Shown here piece after piece: positions 10,077 to 19,008 of a DNA stretch of 48,512 nt. Each line of letters opens with the position of its first letter. Position 1 is the stretch's first letter. A program made the translations under genes and the position numbers. Source of the DNA: Halieaceae bacterium. Lineage in GTDB: Bacteria > Pseudomonadota > Gammaproteobacteria > Pseudomonadales > Halieaceae. The notes under the pieces were generated by a model. It made no database searches. It saw only the letters and a program-made list of their open reading frames with translations, and was not told the origin of the DNA. Location of the stretch: contig JANQLM010000087.1 of NCBI GenBank assembly GCA_028280635.1, positions 1 through 48,512 of the forward strand, in the 5' to 3' direction.

Positions 10077-10131
10077 CTTTTTGCTGCTTGGGGCGGGTAT
10101 GATCTGCGCCTTTCACGGGGGTAGAAAAACA

Positions 10132-10980
10132 ATGGCGTATTTCGAGGGGAAGGTCGCGGCCGTGACCGGAGCCGGCTCCGGTATTGGCCGGGGCCTGGCA
10201 CTGGCGCTGAACCGGGCCGGCTGCGCGCTGGAGCTCAGTGATATCAACGAGACTGGGCTTGCCGAGACCATCGGACTGCTGGAGCGCAAGGACCTGGGCG
10301 TTGAGAGCCGGGTGGTGGATGTCGCTGACCGTCAGGCCGTATTCGGCTGGGCCGAGGCCGTGGCCTCGCGCCACGATCACCTCGATATCCTCATCAACAA
10401 CGCCGGTGTGGCCCTGGGCGGGACGGCCGAAGAGAACAGCATCGAAGACGTCGAATGGCTGATGGGCATCAACTTCTGGGGCGTGGTGTACGGCTGCAAG
10501 GCCTTCCTGCCCTTGCTCAAACAGGCCAGCGGCGGTCACCTGGTCAACATCTCCAGTGTGTTTGGCATTGTCGGCGTGCCCACCCAGACTGCCTACAATG
10601 CCGCGAAGTTTGCCGTACGCGGCTATACCGAGGCCCTGCGCCAGGAGCAAGATCTGGCCGAAACCGGCCTGCACGTGTGCTGTGTGCACCCCGGCGGCGT
10701 CACTACCAATATTGCCCGCGCCGCCCGCAGCAATCGCAGCGAACAAGAGCAGGCGGAATTCGCGCAGAGATTCGAGGAAATGACCGGCACTACACCGGCC
10801 TCAGCGGCGGCCCAGATCCTGCGGGCCATGGAGCGCCGCCGGCCGCGCCTGCTGATCGGCCGAGATGCGAAGGTCATTACCCTGATCAGTCGCCTGTTCC
10901 CCACCGCCTATCCGCGAATCCTGGCCGCCCTGGGGGGCAAGGAGCTGAAAGAGATGGTCTCGGGAGACAGCATTGTCTGA
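10132..10980 (+). CDS. Short-chain dehydrogenase/reductase
   Basis: NAD(P)-dependent SDR of 282 residues. The nucleotide loop is TGAGSGIGRGLALAL. NNAG appears in ILINNAGVALGG, the catalytic Ser in VNISSVFG, and YxxxK in AYNAAKFAVRGYTEAL. The C-terminal helix region (MERRRPRLLIGRDAKVITLI) resembles membrane-peripheral SDRs near lipid genes. The start MAYFEGKVAAVTG is chosen over an upstream in-frame ATG because it gives the usual SDR N-terminus, and GGGGG lies upstream. The stop overlaps the TTG start of the next gene. Substrate unknown. Confidence 0.88.
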   Translation: MAYFEGKVAAVTGAGSGIGRGLALALNRAGCALELSDINETGLAETIGLLERKDLGVESRVVDVADRQAVFGWAEAVASRHDHLDILINNAGVALGGTAEENSIEDVEWLMGINFWGVVYGCKAFLPLLKQASGGHLVNISSVFGIVGVPTQTAYNAAKFAVRGYTEALRQEQDLAETGLHVCCVHPGGVTTNIARAARSNRSEQEQAEFAQRFEEMTGTTPASAAAQILRAMERRRPRLLIGRDAKVITLISRLFPTAYPRILAALGGKELKEMVSGDSIV

Positions 10981-12889
10981 CGCCCTGCAGCCCACCATCC
11001 TGATCGGCGTCTACAGCGAGGACCCGCTATTCGCCGAACGCTGGCGCCAGGGCCTGTGGGCCTCGCTGGAAGAGGACTACCCGCGAAGTTCCATCGACTT
11101 CAAGCAGGCTACCAATGCCGAACAGCTCGCGGAGCTGCTGGGCGAAGCCCACCTGCAGGCCCTGCTGATCCACAGCCACTCGGCCAGGGACGTGGTGCCC
11201 CAGTGCCTGGCGCGACGCCCCCACGTGAATCACTTTGTGATTCTGCCCGAGAGCGAACGTGGCCGTATCGATGACCTGCTGGAACTGCATATCGACGGCT
11301 ACCTGGATGACCGTGAGGAGGACTTCTTTTCCCTGCTGAGAGAGGTGCTGGCCGCCATCGACCACAAGGCCGCCACGCCCTTTGCCGACACCCTGCGGGA
11401 CTATGTGCGCAGCGCCAAGGATGCCTGGCATACACCGGGTCACTCAGGCGGCGACAGCATGAAGGACAGCCCCTGGGTGGCGGAGTTCTACCACTTCCTC
11501 GGCGAGCACATTTTTGACGCCGACCTGTCGGTGTCGGTGCAGATACTCGACAGCCTGCTGGAACCCCACAGCGTGATCCAGGACGCCCAGGAGCTGGCGG
11601 CGCGCGCGTTTGGCGCCAGGCACACCTTCTTCTCCACCAACGGCACGTCCACCGCCAACAAGGTGATCCTGCAGAGCCTGCTGCACCCGGGGGACAAGGT
11701 GCTGCTGGACCGCGGCAGCCACAAGTCGGCCCACCACGGCATCCTCCTCTGTGGTGCCATGCCGGTGTACCTGCCCTCATCGCTGCGGGTGCGTTATGGC
11801 CTCTACGGGCCGGTCACCCGGGACAGTATCTTCCGCGCCATTGACGAAAACCCGGACGCGCGTGCACTGCTGCTCACGAGCTGCACCTACGATGGCATGC
11901 GCTACGACCTGGCACCGATTGTCGAGCGGGCCCACGCCGCCGGCATCAAGGTGATCATCGACGAGGCCTGGTATGCCCACGCCGCTTTCCACCACGCCCT
12001 GCGTCCCACCGCGCTGGAGTCCGGCGCCGACTACGTCACCCAGTCGACTCACAAAATGCTGTCGGCCTTTTCCCAGGCCAGCATGACCCACGTGAACGAC
12101 CCGGAGTTCGACGAACAGCGCTTCCGCGAGCACTTCAATATGCACGCGTCCACCAGCCCCCAGTACGCCATCATCGCCAGCCTCGACGTGGCGCGAAAGC
12201 AAATGTCCATGGAGGGCTATGCGCTGCTCAAGCGCACCCTGGGCCTGGCGGAACGGCTGCGCGAGTCCATCAACGCGACCGGCGTTTTCCGTGTGCTGGA
12301 GCTGCCCGACATGCTGCCCACGGAGCTGGCCGACGACGGCATCCGTCTCGACCCCACCAAGATCACCGTTGACATCAGCCAGACCGGTCGCAGCGCCGAG
12401 GCCGTGCAGGTTGAGCTGTTCGAGAAGTACAACATCCAGGTGGAGAAGACGACCTTCAACACCATTACCCTGCTGCTCACCATTGGCACTACCCAGGGCA
12501 AGGTCATGCGGCTGGAGAATGCCCTGAAGCGCATGGCCAAGGACACCCGCTCCCGCGGTGGCGAGATCGAACTCAAGCCGCCCCTCCCCCTGCCTCCCAC
12601 CGGCGAAATCGCGCGGCTGCCGCGGGACGTTTTTTTCGAGCGCGGAGCAGTGGTGCGACTAATGGATTCATCGATGGAGCTCAACGCGGACCTGGAGGGG
12701 GCGATCAGCGCCGACCAGATAACCCCCTACCCGCCGGGCGTGCCGGTGCTGGTACCGGGCCAGGTCATCAGCCGCGAAGTGTTGGACTATCTGCGTTCCA
12801 TCCTGCTGTCGCAGCGCCATATCGAGGTTCATGGCCTGACCTACCGCCAGGACCTGCCGTACCTGCGCATCGCCAGCGCCACGGCATAA
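10973..12889 (+). CDS. Orn/Lys/Arg decarboxylase family PLP enzyme
   Basis: PLP-dependent class I basic amino-acid decarboxylase of 638 residues. It would make cadaverine, putrescine or agmatine. The N-terminal ~115 residues are the receiver-like wing domain (PTILIGVYSEDPLFAERW). The PLP core begins near AWHTPGHSGG, and the Schiff-base lysine is in TQSTHKMLSAFSQ (about Lys361). The C-terminal domain includes ITPYPPGVPVLVPGQ. It is shorter than the ~710-750-residue E. coli and Pseudomonas enzymes. The start is TTG at 10973, with GGGAG upstream and an 8-bp overlap with the SDR. Substrate cannot be decided from sequence alone. Confidence 0.9.
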   Translation: MSDALQPTILIGVYSEDPLFAERWRQGLWASLEEDYPRSSIDFKQATNAEQLAELLGEAHLQALLIHSHSARDVVPQCLARRPHVNHFVILPESERGRIDDLLELHIDGYLDDREEDFFSLLREVLAAIDHKAATPFADTLRDYVRSAKDAWHTPGHSGGDSMKDSPWVAEFYHFLGEHIFDADLSVSVQILDSLLEPHSVIQDAQELAARAFGARHTFFSTNGTSTANKVILQSLLHPGDKVLLDRGSHKSAHHGILLCGAMPVYLPSSLRVRYGLYGPVTRDSIFRAIDENPDARALLLTSCTYDGMRYDLAPIVERAHAAGIKVIIDEAWYAHAAFHHALRPTALESGADYVTQSTHKMLSAFSQASMTHVNDPEFDEQRFREHFNMHASTSPQYAIIASLDVARKQMSMEGYALLKRTLGLAERLRESINATGVFRVLELPDMLPTELADDGIRLDPTKITVDISQTGRSAEAVQVELFEKYNIQVEKTTFNTITLLLTIGTTQGKVMRLENALKRMAKDTRSRGGEIELKPPLPLPPTGEIARLPRDVFFERGAVVRLMDSSMELNADLEGAISADQITPYPPGVPVLVPGQVISREVLDYLRSILLSQRHIEVHGLTYRQDLPYLRIASATA

Positions 12890-12910
12890 GCAACGATCGA
12901 GGAACCGACC

Positions 12911-13552
12911 ATGCCGACACCGATTGACCTGTACTTTTCTTTCCGCAGCCCCTACAGCTACCTGGCCACGCCGGGCGCCCTGCAGTTGGAGAAAGACTTC
13001 GACGTGGAAGTTGTGCTGCGTCCGGTATTGCCGCTGGCGGTGCGCCAGCCGGAGTTCTTCAACCCGGCCAATCTCTACAAGGCGCTATACATTGCCATGG
13101 ACTGGGAGCGCCGCGCTGAGATGCTGGGCATGCCACACAAGTGGCCGTCTCCCGACCCCATCGTGCAGGATTTCGAGACCTTCACCATCGCCGAGGAGCA
13201 GCCCTATATCTACCGCCTGGTGTGGCTGGGTATCGAGGCCGAACGGCGCGGCTGCGGCATCGAATTCGCCGCCGAGGTCTCGCGCACAATTTTTGGCGGC
13301 ACCGAGGGCTGGGACCAGGGCGACCACCTGGCCAGGGCGGCGGAGCGGGCCGGCCTCAACCTGGCCGACATGGAAGCCACTATCGGTGATGGTGCCGAGC
13401 ACCAGGCGGAAGTGGAGACCAACCAGGAACGCCAGGCTGAGGCCAACCACAGCGGCGTACCGCTGTTCGTCTACAACGGCGAACCCTTCTTTGGCCAGGA
13501 CCGCATCGACACCCTACGCTGGCGCCTGGACCTGGACGGCCTGGCAGTCTAA
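12911..13552 (+). CDS. 2-hydroxychromene-2-carboxylate isomerase / kappa-GST-like thioredoxin-fold protein
   Basis: DsbA-fold protein of 213 residues in the HCCA isomerase/kappa-class glutathione transferase family. The active-site start is LYFSFRSPYSYLA, with Ser in place of the CxxC of oxidoreductases. The helical insertion covers about residues 60-170, and the fold closes with GVPLFVYNGEPFFGQDRID (cis-Pro region GVP). HCCA isomerases act in naphthalene breakdown, but many relatives have unknown glutathione-dependent roles. No aromatic pathway lies nearby. It is 21 bp downstream of the decarboxylase, so probably co-transcribed. Confidence 0.85.
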   Translation: MPTPIDLYFSFRSPYSYLATPGALQLEKDFDVEVVLRPVLPLAVRQPEFFNPANLYKALYIAMDWERRAEMLGMPHKWPSPDPIVQDFETFTIAEEQPYIYRLVWLGIEAERRGCGIEFAAEVSRTIFGGTEGWDQGDHLARAAERAGLNLADMEATIGDGAEHQAEVETNQERQAEANHSGVPLFVYNGEPFFGQDRIDTLRWRLDLDGLAV

Positions 13553-13613
13553 GGCGGACGCGCTTGCCCCGGGCAGGGTACACTGACGCCCCTTTTCGCA
13601 GACGGAGCACCGC

Positions 13614-14408
13614 ATGGCCCAGGCCCTCGATGGCATGAACGTCCTGATTACAGGCGGCGGCACCGGGATCGGCAGGGCCTGCGCCCGGCGGCTGGTGGAG
13701 GATGGCGCCCGGGTGACCATTTGCGGCCGCACCGAGGCCAGCCTGGCGCAGGCCGCCGAGGCTATCGATGCGGCGTCCCTCCCGGGGCAGATTCAATTCA
13801 CGGTGGCTGACGTCACCGTGGAAACGGATGTCGAAGCGGCGGTAGCCCACGCCACCGGGGAAGCGGAATGCCTGCACGGCGTGGTGGCCAACGCCGGCGG
13901 GGGCGGCATGCCGATGCCATACGGAGACCTGGACACCGAGGAGTTCCAGCGGGTGCTGAATCTCAACGTACTGGGCACCATGCTGTGCATGAAGCACGCG
14001 ATCCCCCGGATGCTTGAGGCAGAGGGCGGCTCGTTTGTCGGCATGTCATCGCTGGCCGGCCACATTACCCACCCTTTCTTCCACGCTTATTGCGCCGGCA
14101 AGGCCGGCATCGAAGCGATGATGCGCAATGCCGCCGATGAATACGGCAAGGAGGGCCTGCGCTTCAACGCCATCCGCCCGGGTTTCATCGCCACGGAAAT
14201 CATGGCGGCCATTCCCGAAGACAGCGAGACCTACCTCTCCTATATCGAGAACACGCCCATGAACGACGTTGGCCAACCGGAGGACGTGGCGGAACTGGCG
14301 CGTTTCCTGCTGGGCCCGGAATCGCGCTGGATCACCGGCCAGTGCATTAACGTCGACGGCGGCCACAGCCTGCGCCGGGGTCCTGACTTTTCCAGCTTCG
14401 TCGCCTGA
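13614..14408 (+). CDS. SDR family oxidoreductase
   Basis: Classical SDR of 264 residues. The cofactor loop is ITGGGTGIGRACARRL, with VVANAGGGG (NNAG position), SSLAG (Ser) and YCAGKAGIEAMM (YxxxK). PGFI follows, and the C-terminal ITGQCINVDGGHSL is typical of FabG-like enzymes. CGRTE after strand 2 suggests NADPH preference. It could reduce a 3-oxoacyl or related group. It is 62 bp after the HCCA-isomerase-like gene and 10 bp before the MFS gene, so part of the same plus-strand run. Confidence 0.88.
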   Translation: MAQALDGMNVLITGGGTGIGRACARRLVEDGARVTICGRTEASLAQAAEAIDAASLPGQIQFTVADVTVETDVEAAVAHATGEAECLHGVVANAGGGGMPMPYGDLDTEEFQRVLNLNVLGTMLCMKHAIPRMLEAEGGSFVGMSSLAGHITHPFFHAYCAGKAGIEAMMRNAADEYGKEGLRFNAIRPGFIATEIMAAIPEDSETYLSYIENTPMNDVGQPEDVAELARFLLGPESRWITGQCINVDGGHSLRRGPDFSSFVA

Positions 14409-14417
14409 CCGGCTGTT

Positions 14418-15620
14418 GTGAGTGGCTACCCGGGTCTGACCCGCACCCAGTCTTCGCTGCTCGTCTTCAGCCTGTTGACGGTGGCGATCGGCCAGTCGCT
14501 GGTGTTCGCGATTCTCGCGCCCCTGGGCCGGGAAGTGGGGATGAGCGAGATCGAGGTGACCTCGATCATCGCCATCTCCGCTATCGTCTACGGCTGGATT
14601 TCGCCGCGCTGGGGGCGCTATAGCGACCACCGCGGCCGCAAGCCGGTGCTGTTGATCGGGTTGACCGGCTTCACCATTGGTATCGTGTTGTTTGCCAGCG
14701 TATTCCAGGCCGGCCTCATGGGCCTGCTGGCGGGCACCCCCCTGTACCTGTTGGCTATCGTGTCGCGCTGCACCCAGTCCTCCATTATGGCGGCCACTCC
14801 GCCCGCCTGTTCCGCCTACACTGCTGACCTCACGCCGCCGGACCAGCGCATGCGCGCCATGGGCCGGCTGGGCGCCGCCAACAGCATGGGCATGATTCTC
14901 GGGCCGGCCGTGTCCGGCGCGCTGGCCACTGTCGGCCTGATGGCGCCGCTGTATTTTGCCGGCCTGCTGACGGCCGGTGCGGCACTGCTGGTGTGGATGA
15001 AGCTGCCAACGATTCCCGCGGTGGCTCGCAAATCTCATGCAGCCACCCGGCGGCTGCGCTATCGCGACCCCCGCATAGTGCGCTACGTGGCCACCGCCAT
15101 TGGCATGTTCTCCGGATTTGGCGCCATTCAGCAGACTCTGGGCTTCAGCATCCAGGACAAGCTGCAGCTCTCCGGAATAGAAACCGCCCAGTACACCGGC
15201 GCCGCGTTTATGGTGTCCGCCAGCTTCGCCTTCCTGGCACAAAGAGTGCTGATCCAGCGGCTCACGCTATCGCCGGACCAGTTCATCCTGGCCGGCCTGG
15301 CGACCCTGCTGCTGGCCGCCGGCTTTATCGGCAGTTTCACCGGGCCGGGGTATCTGGCGATAGGCATGGCCTTCATGGGGCTGGGCACCGGCATGGCCAT
15401 GCCCAGCATCATGGCCGCCGCGTCGATGGCCGTGTCGCCGGAGGAACAGGGAGCGGTGGCTGGTATCGTCGCGTCCTGCCCGGCCATTGGTTTTGTGGTG
15501 GGCCCGGTCGCGGGCGGCGTGCTCTACCAGTACAGTCCCGCCTGGCCCAGCGCTTTCAGCGGCGTGGTATTCATTCTAGTATTTGTGCTGATGCAACTGA
15601 GCCGGAGACAGTCCGCGTGA
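14418..15620 (+). CDS. Major facilitator superfamily transporter
   Basis: Twelve-helix MFS permease of 400 residues. The motif A loop GRYSDHRGRKPVLLIGL follows TM2. Repeated hydrophobic stretches run to the C-terminus (VVFILVFVLMQLSRRQSA). It resembles drug- or metabolite-efflux MFS proteins, but the substrate is unknown. The start is GTG at 14418. Its TGA overlaps the GTG of the CHAD gene, which implies translational coupling. Confidence 0.9.
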   Translation: MSGYPGLTRTQSSLLVFSLLTVAIGQSLVFAILAPLGREVGMSEIEVTSIIAISAIVYGWISPRWGRYSDHRGRKPVLLIGLTGFTIGIVLFASVFQAGLMGLLAGTPLYLLAIVSRCTQSSIMAATPPACSAYTADLTPPDQRMRAMGRLGAANSMGMILGPAVSGALATVGLMAPLYFAGLLTAGAALLVWMKLPTIPAVARKSHAATRRLRYRDPRIVRYVATAIGMFSGFGAIQQTLGFSIQDKLQLSGIETAQYTGAAFMVSASFAFLAQRVLIQRLTLSPDQFILAGLATLLLAAGFIGSFTGPGYLAIGMAFMGLGTGMAMPSIMAAASMAVSPEEQGAVAGIVASCPAIGFVVGPVAGGVLYQYSPAWPSAFSGVVFILVFVLMQLSRRQSA

Positions 15621-16420
15621 AAGAAACACTGGCCAAATTGCTGGTCCAGATCGAGGCCCGCCGAGAGGCACTGCTGGGGGAGTACACCGAGTACGACCTG
15701 CACCAGCTGCGGGTGGCCGTCCGCCGGCTGCGTGGCCTGCTACGCTTTGAAGCGCACCCGGATGCCTGGCAGCTGCGCCGGGAATGGGGCTTCCTGGCCA
15801 GCCAGACCAATCCCGCCAGAGACTGGGATACCCTGGCCGCGCGCATTGAAGAGCTGCCCGAAGACCAACAGCCGGTAGGCCTGCTGTCAACGGTGGAGCG
15901 ACACCGGGAAACTATCTGGAAACAGGTGCTCGCGGCCCTGCGCAACCCCCAGTGGGAGCAGACCGCTCGCAGGATGCACAGCTATCTTGGCAGCTACACC
16001 GAGGAGCAGCACCCACCGGTGGGACAGAAGGCAGCGATCCGCGAGGCCAGCCTGCGTGTGAGCCAGGCCTGGGAGTATGTCTGTCGCCACGACGAGCCCA
16101 GGGCATGGCACAAGCTGCGGATTACCATCAAGGACCTGCGCTACAGTCTGGACTCGCTGTCCCAGACGGAAGTGGACGAGCCCATAGAGCTGTGCAAGCG
16201 GCTGCAGGACCTGCTCGGCACCTGGCACGACAGCGTGATTCACCGGCAATTGCTGGATCTGGTCGACAATGACCTGGCCAGTGCCGAAAAGGCCGCCAAG
16301 GAAGTGCTGGCGGAACTGCACACCGACCTGTTTGCAGAGGGCATGAAATCCCTCAAGGAAACCCGACACGTCATGGCTGCGCGTCAGCAGCTGCTGGGGC
16401 GCGCCAGGGTCGGCGGCTGA
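15617..16420 (+). CDS. CHAD domain protein
   Basis: Stand-alone CHAD (conserved histidine alpha-helical domain) protein of 267 residues. CHAD domains bind polyphosphate through basic and His residues. The first half has YDLHQLRVAVRRLRGLLRFE and the second half repeats the pattern in RAWHKLRITIKDLRYSLDSL. No fused CYTH/triphosphatase domain is present. It starts with GTG overlapping the MFS stop (GTGA) and converges on the thioesterase gene. Its role here is unknown. Confidence 0.85.
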   Translation: MKETLAKLLVQIEARREALLGEYTEYDLHQLRVAVRRLRGLLRFEAHPDAWQLRREWGFLASQTNPARDWDTLAARIEELPEDQQPVGLLSTVERHRETIWKQVLAALRNPQWEQTARRMHSYLGSYTEEQHPPVGQKAAIREASLRVSQAWEYVCRHDEPRAWHKLRITIKDLRYSLDSLSQTEVDEPIELCKRLQDLLGTWHDSVIHRQLLDLVDNDLASAEKAAKEVLAELHTDLFAEGMKSLKETRHVMAARQQLLGRARVGG

Positions 16421-16427
16421 GCCGCCG
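16411..16427. terminator. GC hairpin at convergent gene ends (weak terminator candidate)
   Basis: CGGCGGC-TGA-GCCGCCG is a perfect 7-bp stem whose loop is the CHAD stop codon. It sits in the 15-bp gap between convergent genes. There is no T-tract, so terminator function is uncertain. Confidence 0.35.
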
Positions 16428-16435
16428 GCCGACCC

Positions 16436-16879
16436 TCAACCCCCAACCAGAATCTGCTCCAGGGCTGAACGGATGGGCGCCGGAATCGGCACCGACTGGT
16501 TGGCCGCGCGGTCCACGAAGACATGGACAAAATACCCGTGGGCCGCGGGGGTGTCTGCGCCCTGGCGAAAGATGCCAATACCGTACTGCACTGAACTGTT
16601 GCCGAGGCGATCAACCCGCAGGCCTCCTTCGATCGGCTCCGGGTACTCCAGCGAGCTGACATAGTCACAGCCGGAGCTGACCACGTAACCCACCACCGGG
16701 TCGTCGGGAATCTGCATGCCTCCCTCCTCGATCAGGTAGCGGTTGGCCACCGAGTCGAAGTAGGAGTAATAGATCACGTTATTGATGTGGCCGTAGATGT
16801 CGTTGTCACTCCAGCGCGTGGTGATCGGGTAGAAAACCCTGTAGTCGGCGCGACCGGGGATGCTGTCAGAAGGCGGCAC
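16436..16879 (-). CDS. Acyl-CoA thioesterase (YbgC/4-hydroxybenzoyl-CoA thioesterase family, hotdog fold)
   Basis: Single hotdog-domain thioesterase of 147 residues. The motif TRWSDNDIYGHINNVIYYSYFD matches the family signature, with the catalytic Asp in the DNDIYGHINN segment. I prefer the GTG at 16879 because GGAG lies 8 nt upstream. An ATG six codons further up (16897) has its Shine-Dalgarno almost touching it. Either start overlaps the iron-ADH stop, so translation is coupled. As the last gene of the acyl-CoA operon it probably releases CoA from pathway intermediates. Confidence 0.87.
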   Translation of the reverse strand: MPPSDSIPGRADYRVFYPITTRWSDNDIYGHINNVIYYSYFDSVANRYLIEEGGMQIPDDPVVGYVVSSGCDYVSSLEYPEPIEGGLRVDRLGNSSVQYGIGIFRQGADTPAAHGYFVHVFVDRAANQSVPIPAPIRSALEQILVGG

Positions 16880-17999
16880 GGTAAATCTCCAGTGCATCCT
16901 CCCGGGCCACTTCGCGGGGGTTGTTCACCAGCAGGCGCTGCTGAAGCATGGCGTCATCTGCCAGCATTGGCAGGTCGTCCTCCGGCACTTCCGCCTGGGA
17001 CAGAGTGGCCGGCAGGCCGGTATCGCTGATGATGGTCTCCAGCTCTGCAACCAATGCCTCGGCAGAGGCCTCACCGGCAACAATCCCGGCCAGTTCAGCG
17101 TACAGCGGCTCAGCCGCCGGCATGTTGAAACGCAACACTGCCGGCAGCACCAGGGAATTACTGAGGCCGTGGGGGATGTGGTAGTGCCCGCCCAGCGGGT
17201 AAGCCAGGGCGTGCACCGCCGCCACCGGCGCATTGGCGAAGGCCTGGCCGGCGAGCATGGCGCCCAGCAGCATATTGGCCCGCGCCTCGCGGTTCTCACC
17301 CTGCTGCACCGCGGTGCGGATGCTGCCGGCGAGCAGGGTCAGGGCCTGGCGCGCCAGGTTGTCTGAAAGCGGATTCTTCTTGTGGCGCGAGGTGTAGGCC
17401 TCGATGGCATGCACCATGGCGTCGATACCGGTCATTGCTGTCACCTGCGGCGGCAGGCCGAGGGTCAGGTCGGCATCCAGCACCGCCACGTCCGGCAGCA
17501 GCACCCGGGAGGAGACGCCCGCCTTGGTGGTTTCACCGGTAGTGACAACAGCCACCGGGGTTACCTCGGAGCCGGTGCCCGCGGTGGTGGGTACCAGAAC
17601 CAGCGGCAGCCGCGTACCCGTCACCTGGTCAACGCCATAGAGCTCGGCGAGCGACTGCTCCGACTTCAACAACACGGCGACCACCTTGGCCACGTCCATG
17701 GAACTGCCACCGCCGATGGCAATCACGCCGTCAATACGCTCCGCCAGCGCCAGCTCCACCGCGTCGAGGATGACCGACTCCGGCGGATCCTCACGGACCT
17801 GGTCATAGAGCACCGGCTCGAAGCCGTTGTCGCGCAGTGCCCGCAGTGGCGGTTCGACCAGGCCGATCGCCACCAGGCCGGGATCGGTGACGACCAGAGG
17901 CCGGCCGATCCCCAGGCGAACACACTGCTCGTGCAGTCGCAGGCTGCTGCCGGCGCCACTTTCGATGCATCCGGCAGTGCTGAAGGAGAAATCCTTCAC
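16866..17999 (-). CDS. Iron-containing alcohol dehydrogenase
   Basis: Group III (Fe-ADH) dehydrogenase of 377 residues that interconverts an alcohol and an aldehyde or ketone with NAD(P). The NAD-binding motif is IAIGGGSSMDVAKVVAV. PTTAGTGSEVTPVAV follows, then the metal-binding region with DAMVHAIEAYTS and HALAYPLGGHYHIPHG. It lies 25 bp after the quinone-oxidoreductase-like gene and overlaps the thioesterase. In this operon it may handle a short-chain alcohol or hydroxy acid formed from an acyl chain. The substrate is not visible from sequence. Confidence 0.9.
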   Translation of the reverse strand: MKDFSFSTAGCIESGAGSSLRLHEQCVRLGIGRPLVVTDPGLVAIGLVEPPLRALRDNGFEPVLYDQVREDPPESVILDAVELALAERIDGVIAIGGGSSMDVAKVVAVLLKSEQSLAELYGVDQVTGTRLPLVLVPTTAGTGSEVTPVAVVTTGETTKAGVSSRVLLPDVAVLDADLTLGLPPQVTAMTGIDAMVHAIEAYTSRHKKNPLSDNLARQALTLLAGSIRTAVQQGENREARANMLLGAMLAGQAFANAPVAAVHALAYPLGGHYHIPHGLSNSLVLPAVLRFNMPAAEPLYAELAGIVAGEASAEALVAELETIISDTGLPATLSQAEVPEDDLPMLADDAMLQQRLLVNNPREVAREDALEIYRAAF

Positions 18000-18024
18000 G
18001 GCGTGCTCCTTTCCAAAGGCGGCC

Positions 18025-19008
18025 CTAGAACGTGAGGATCACTTTACCGCGCGCGCGGCGCTCGGTCATGCAGGTGAAGGCCTCCCGGTACTGCTCAATG
18101 GGGAAGCAGTCGGTCACCACCGGCTTGAGCTTGCCGGCCTCGAACAGCTCCCACAGTTCGTGGATATTGGCGATATTGGTCTCCGGCTCCTCACCGGTGA
18201 AGCGACCCCAGAACACGCCCACGATCGAGCAGCCTTTCAGCAGGGCGAGATTGAGCGGCACGCTGGGAATGGGACCCGCGGCAAAACCAATCACCAGGAA
18301 GCGGCCGTTCCAGGCCATGCCGCGCAGGGCCTGCTCGGAGAAGTCGCCACCCACCGGGTCATAGACCACATCCACGCCCTTGCCACCGGTGAGCTCCTTG
18401 ATGGCTTCCTTCAACGGCTGCTCGGAGTAGTTGATCACCTCGTCGGCGCCCAGCGCCCTGCAGGTCTCCAGCTTCTCGTCGCTGCTGGCGGCAGCAATGA
18501 CCCGGGCACCCATCAGCTTACCGAGCTCAACTGCGGTGGTGCCAACGCCGCCGGCCGCCCCGAGCACCAGCAGCGTTTCCCCGGCCTGCAACTGGGCGCG
18601 TTGCTTGAGCGCGTAGTAGGAGGTGAAATAGGTAATGGCAATACCGGCCGCTTCTTCGAAGGACAGCGCCGCCGGCTTGGGAAACACCGCCATCTCATGG
18701 GCCGCGGCCTGCGAGCAGAAACCGCCGACTGAGCCCATGGAGATGACCTCATCGCCGGGCTTGTAGCGGGTGACTTTCTCGCCCACCGCTTCCACCACAC
18801 CGGAGAACTCACCGCCGGGAACAAAGGGCAGTTCGGGCTGGAACTGGTACTTGCCCTGGATGATAAGCACATCCGGGAAATTCAGCCCCGCCGCCTTCAC
18901 GTTGATGAGCACATCGTGCTCACCCAGTTCCGGCACCGGCCAGTCGGCCTCGAGTGACAGCTTCTCGCCGTCACCCGGGCCCAGTTCGGCGCAGACCAGC
19001 GCCCGCAT
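18025..19008 (-). CDS. NADPH:quinone oxidoreductase-like MDR protein
   Basis: Zinc-free medium-chain dehydrogenase/reductase of 327 residues. The N-terminal catalytic domain has AAGLNFPDVLIIQGKYQ and FVPGGEFSGVVEAVGE. The Rossmann part has LLVLGAAGGVGTTAVELGK, a typical NADPH site. Members reduce quinones or enoyl compounds. The start [17 protein letters not shown] overlaps the thiolase stop (ATGA), so the upstream in-frame extension is rejected. In an acyl-CoA operon it may reduce an enoyl intermediate. Confidence 0.88.
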   Translation of the reverse strand: MRALVCAELGPGDGEKLSLEADWPVPELGEHDVLINVKAAGLNFPDVLIIQGKYQFQPELPFVPGGEFSGVVEAVGEKVTRYKPGDEVISMGSVGGFCSQAAAHEMAVFPKPAALSFEEAAGIAITYFTSYYALKQRAQLQAGETLLVLGAAGGVGTTAVELGKLMGARVIAAASSDEKLETCRALGADEVINYSEQPLKEAIKELTGGKGVDVVYDPVGGDFSEQALRGMAWNGRFLVIGFAAGPIPSVPLNLALLKGCSIVGVFWGRFTGEEPETNIANIHELWELFEAGKLKPVVTDCFPIEQYREAFTCMTERRARGKVILTF

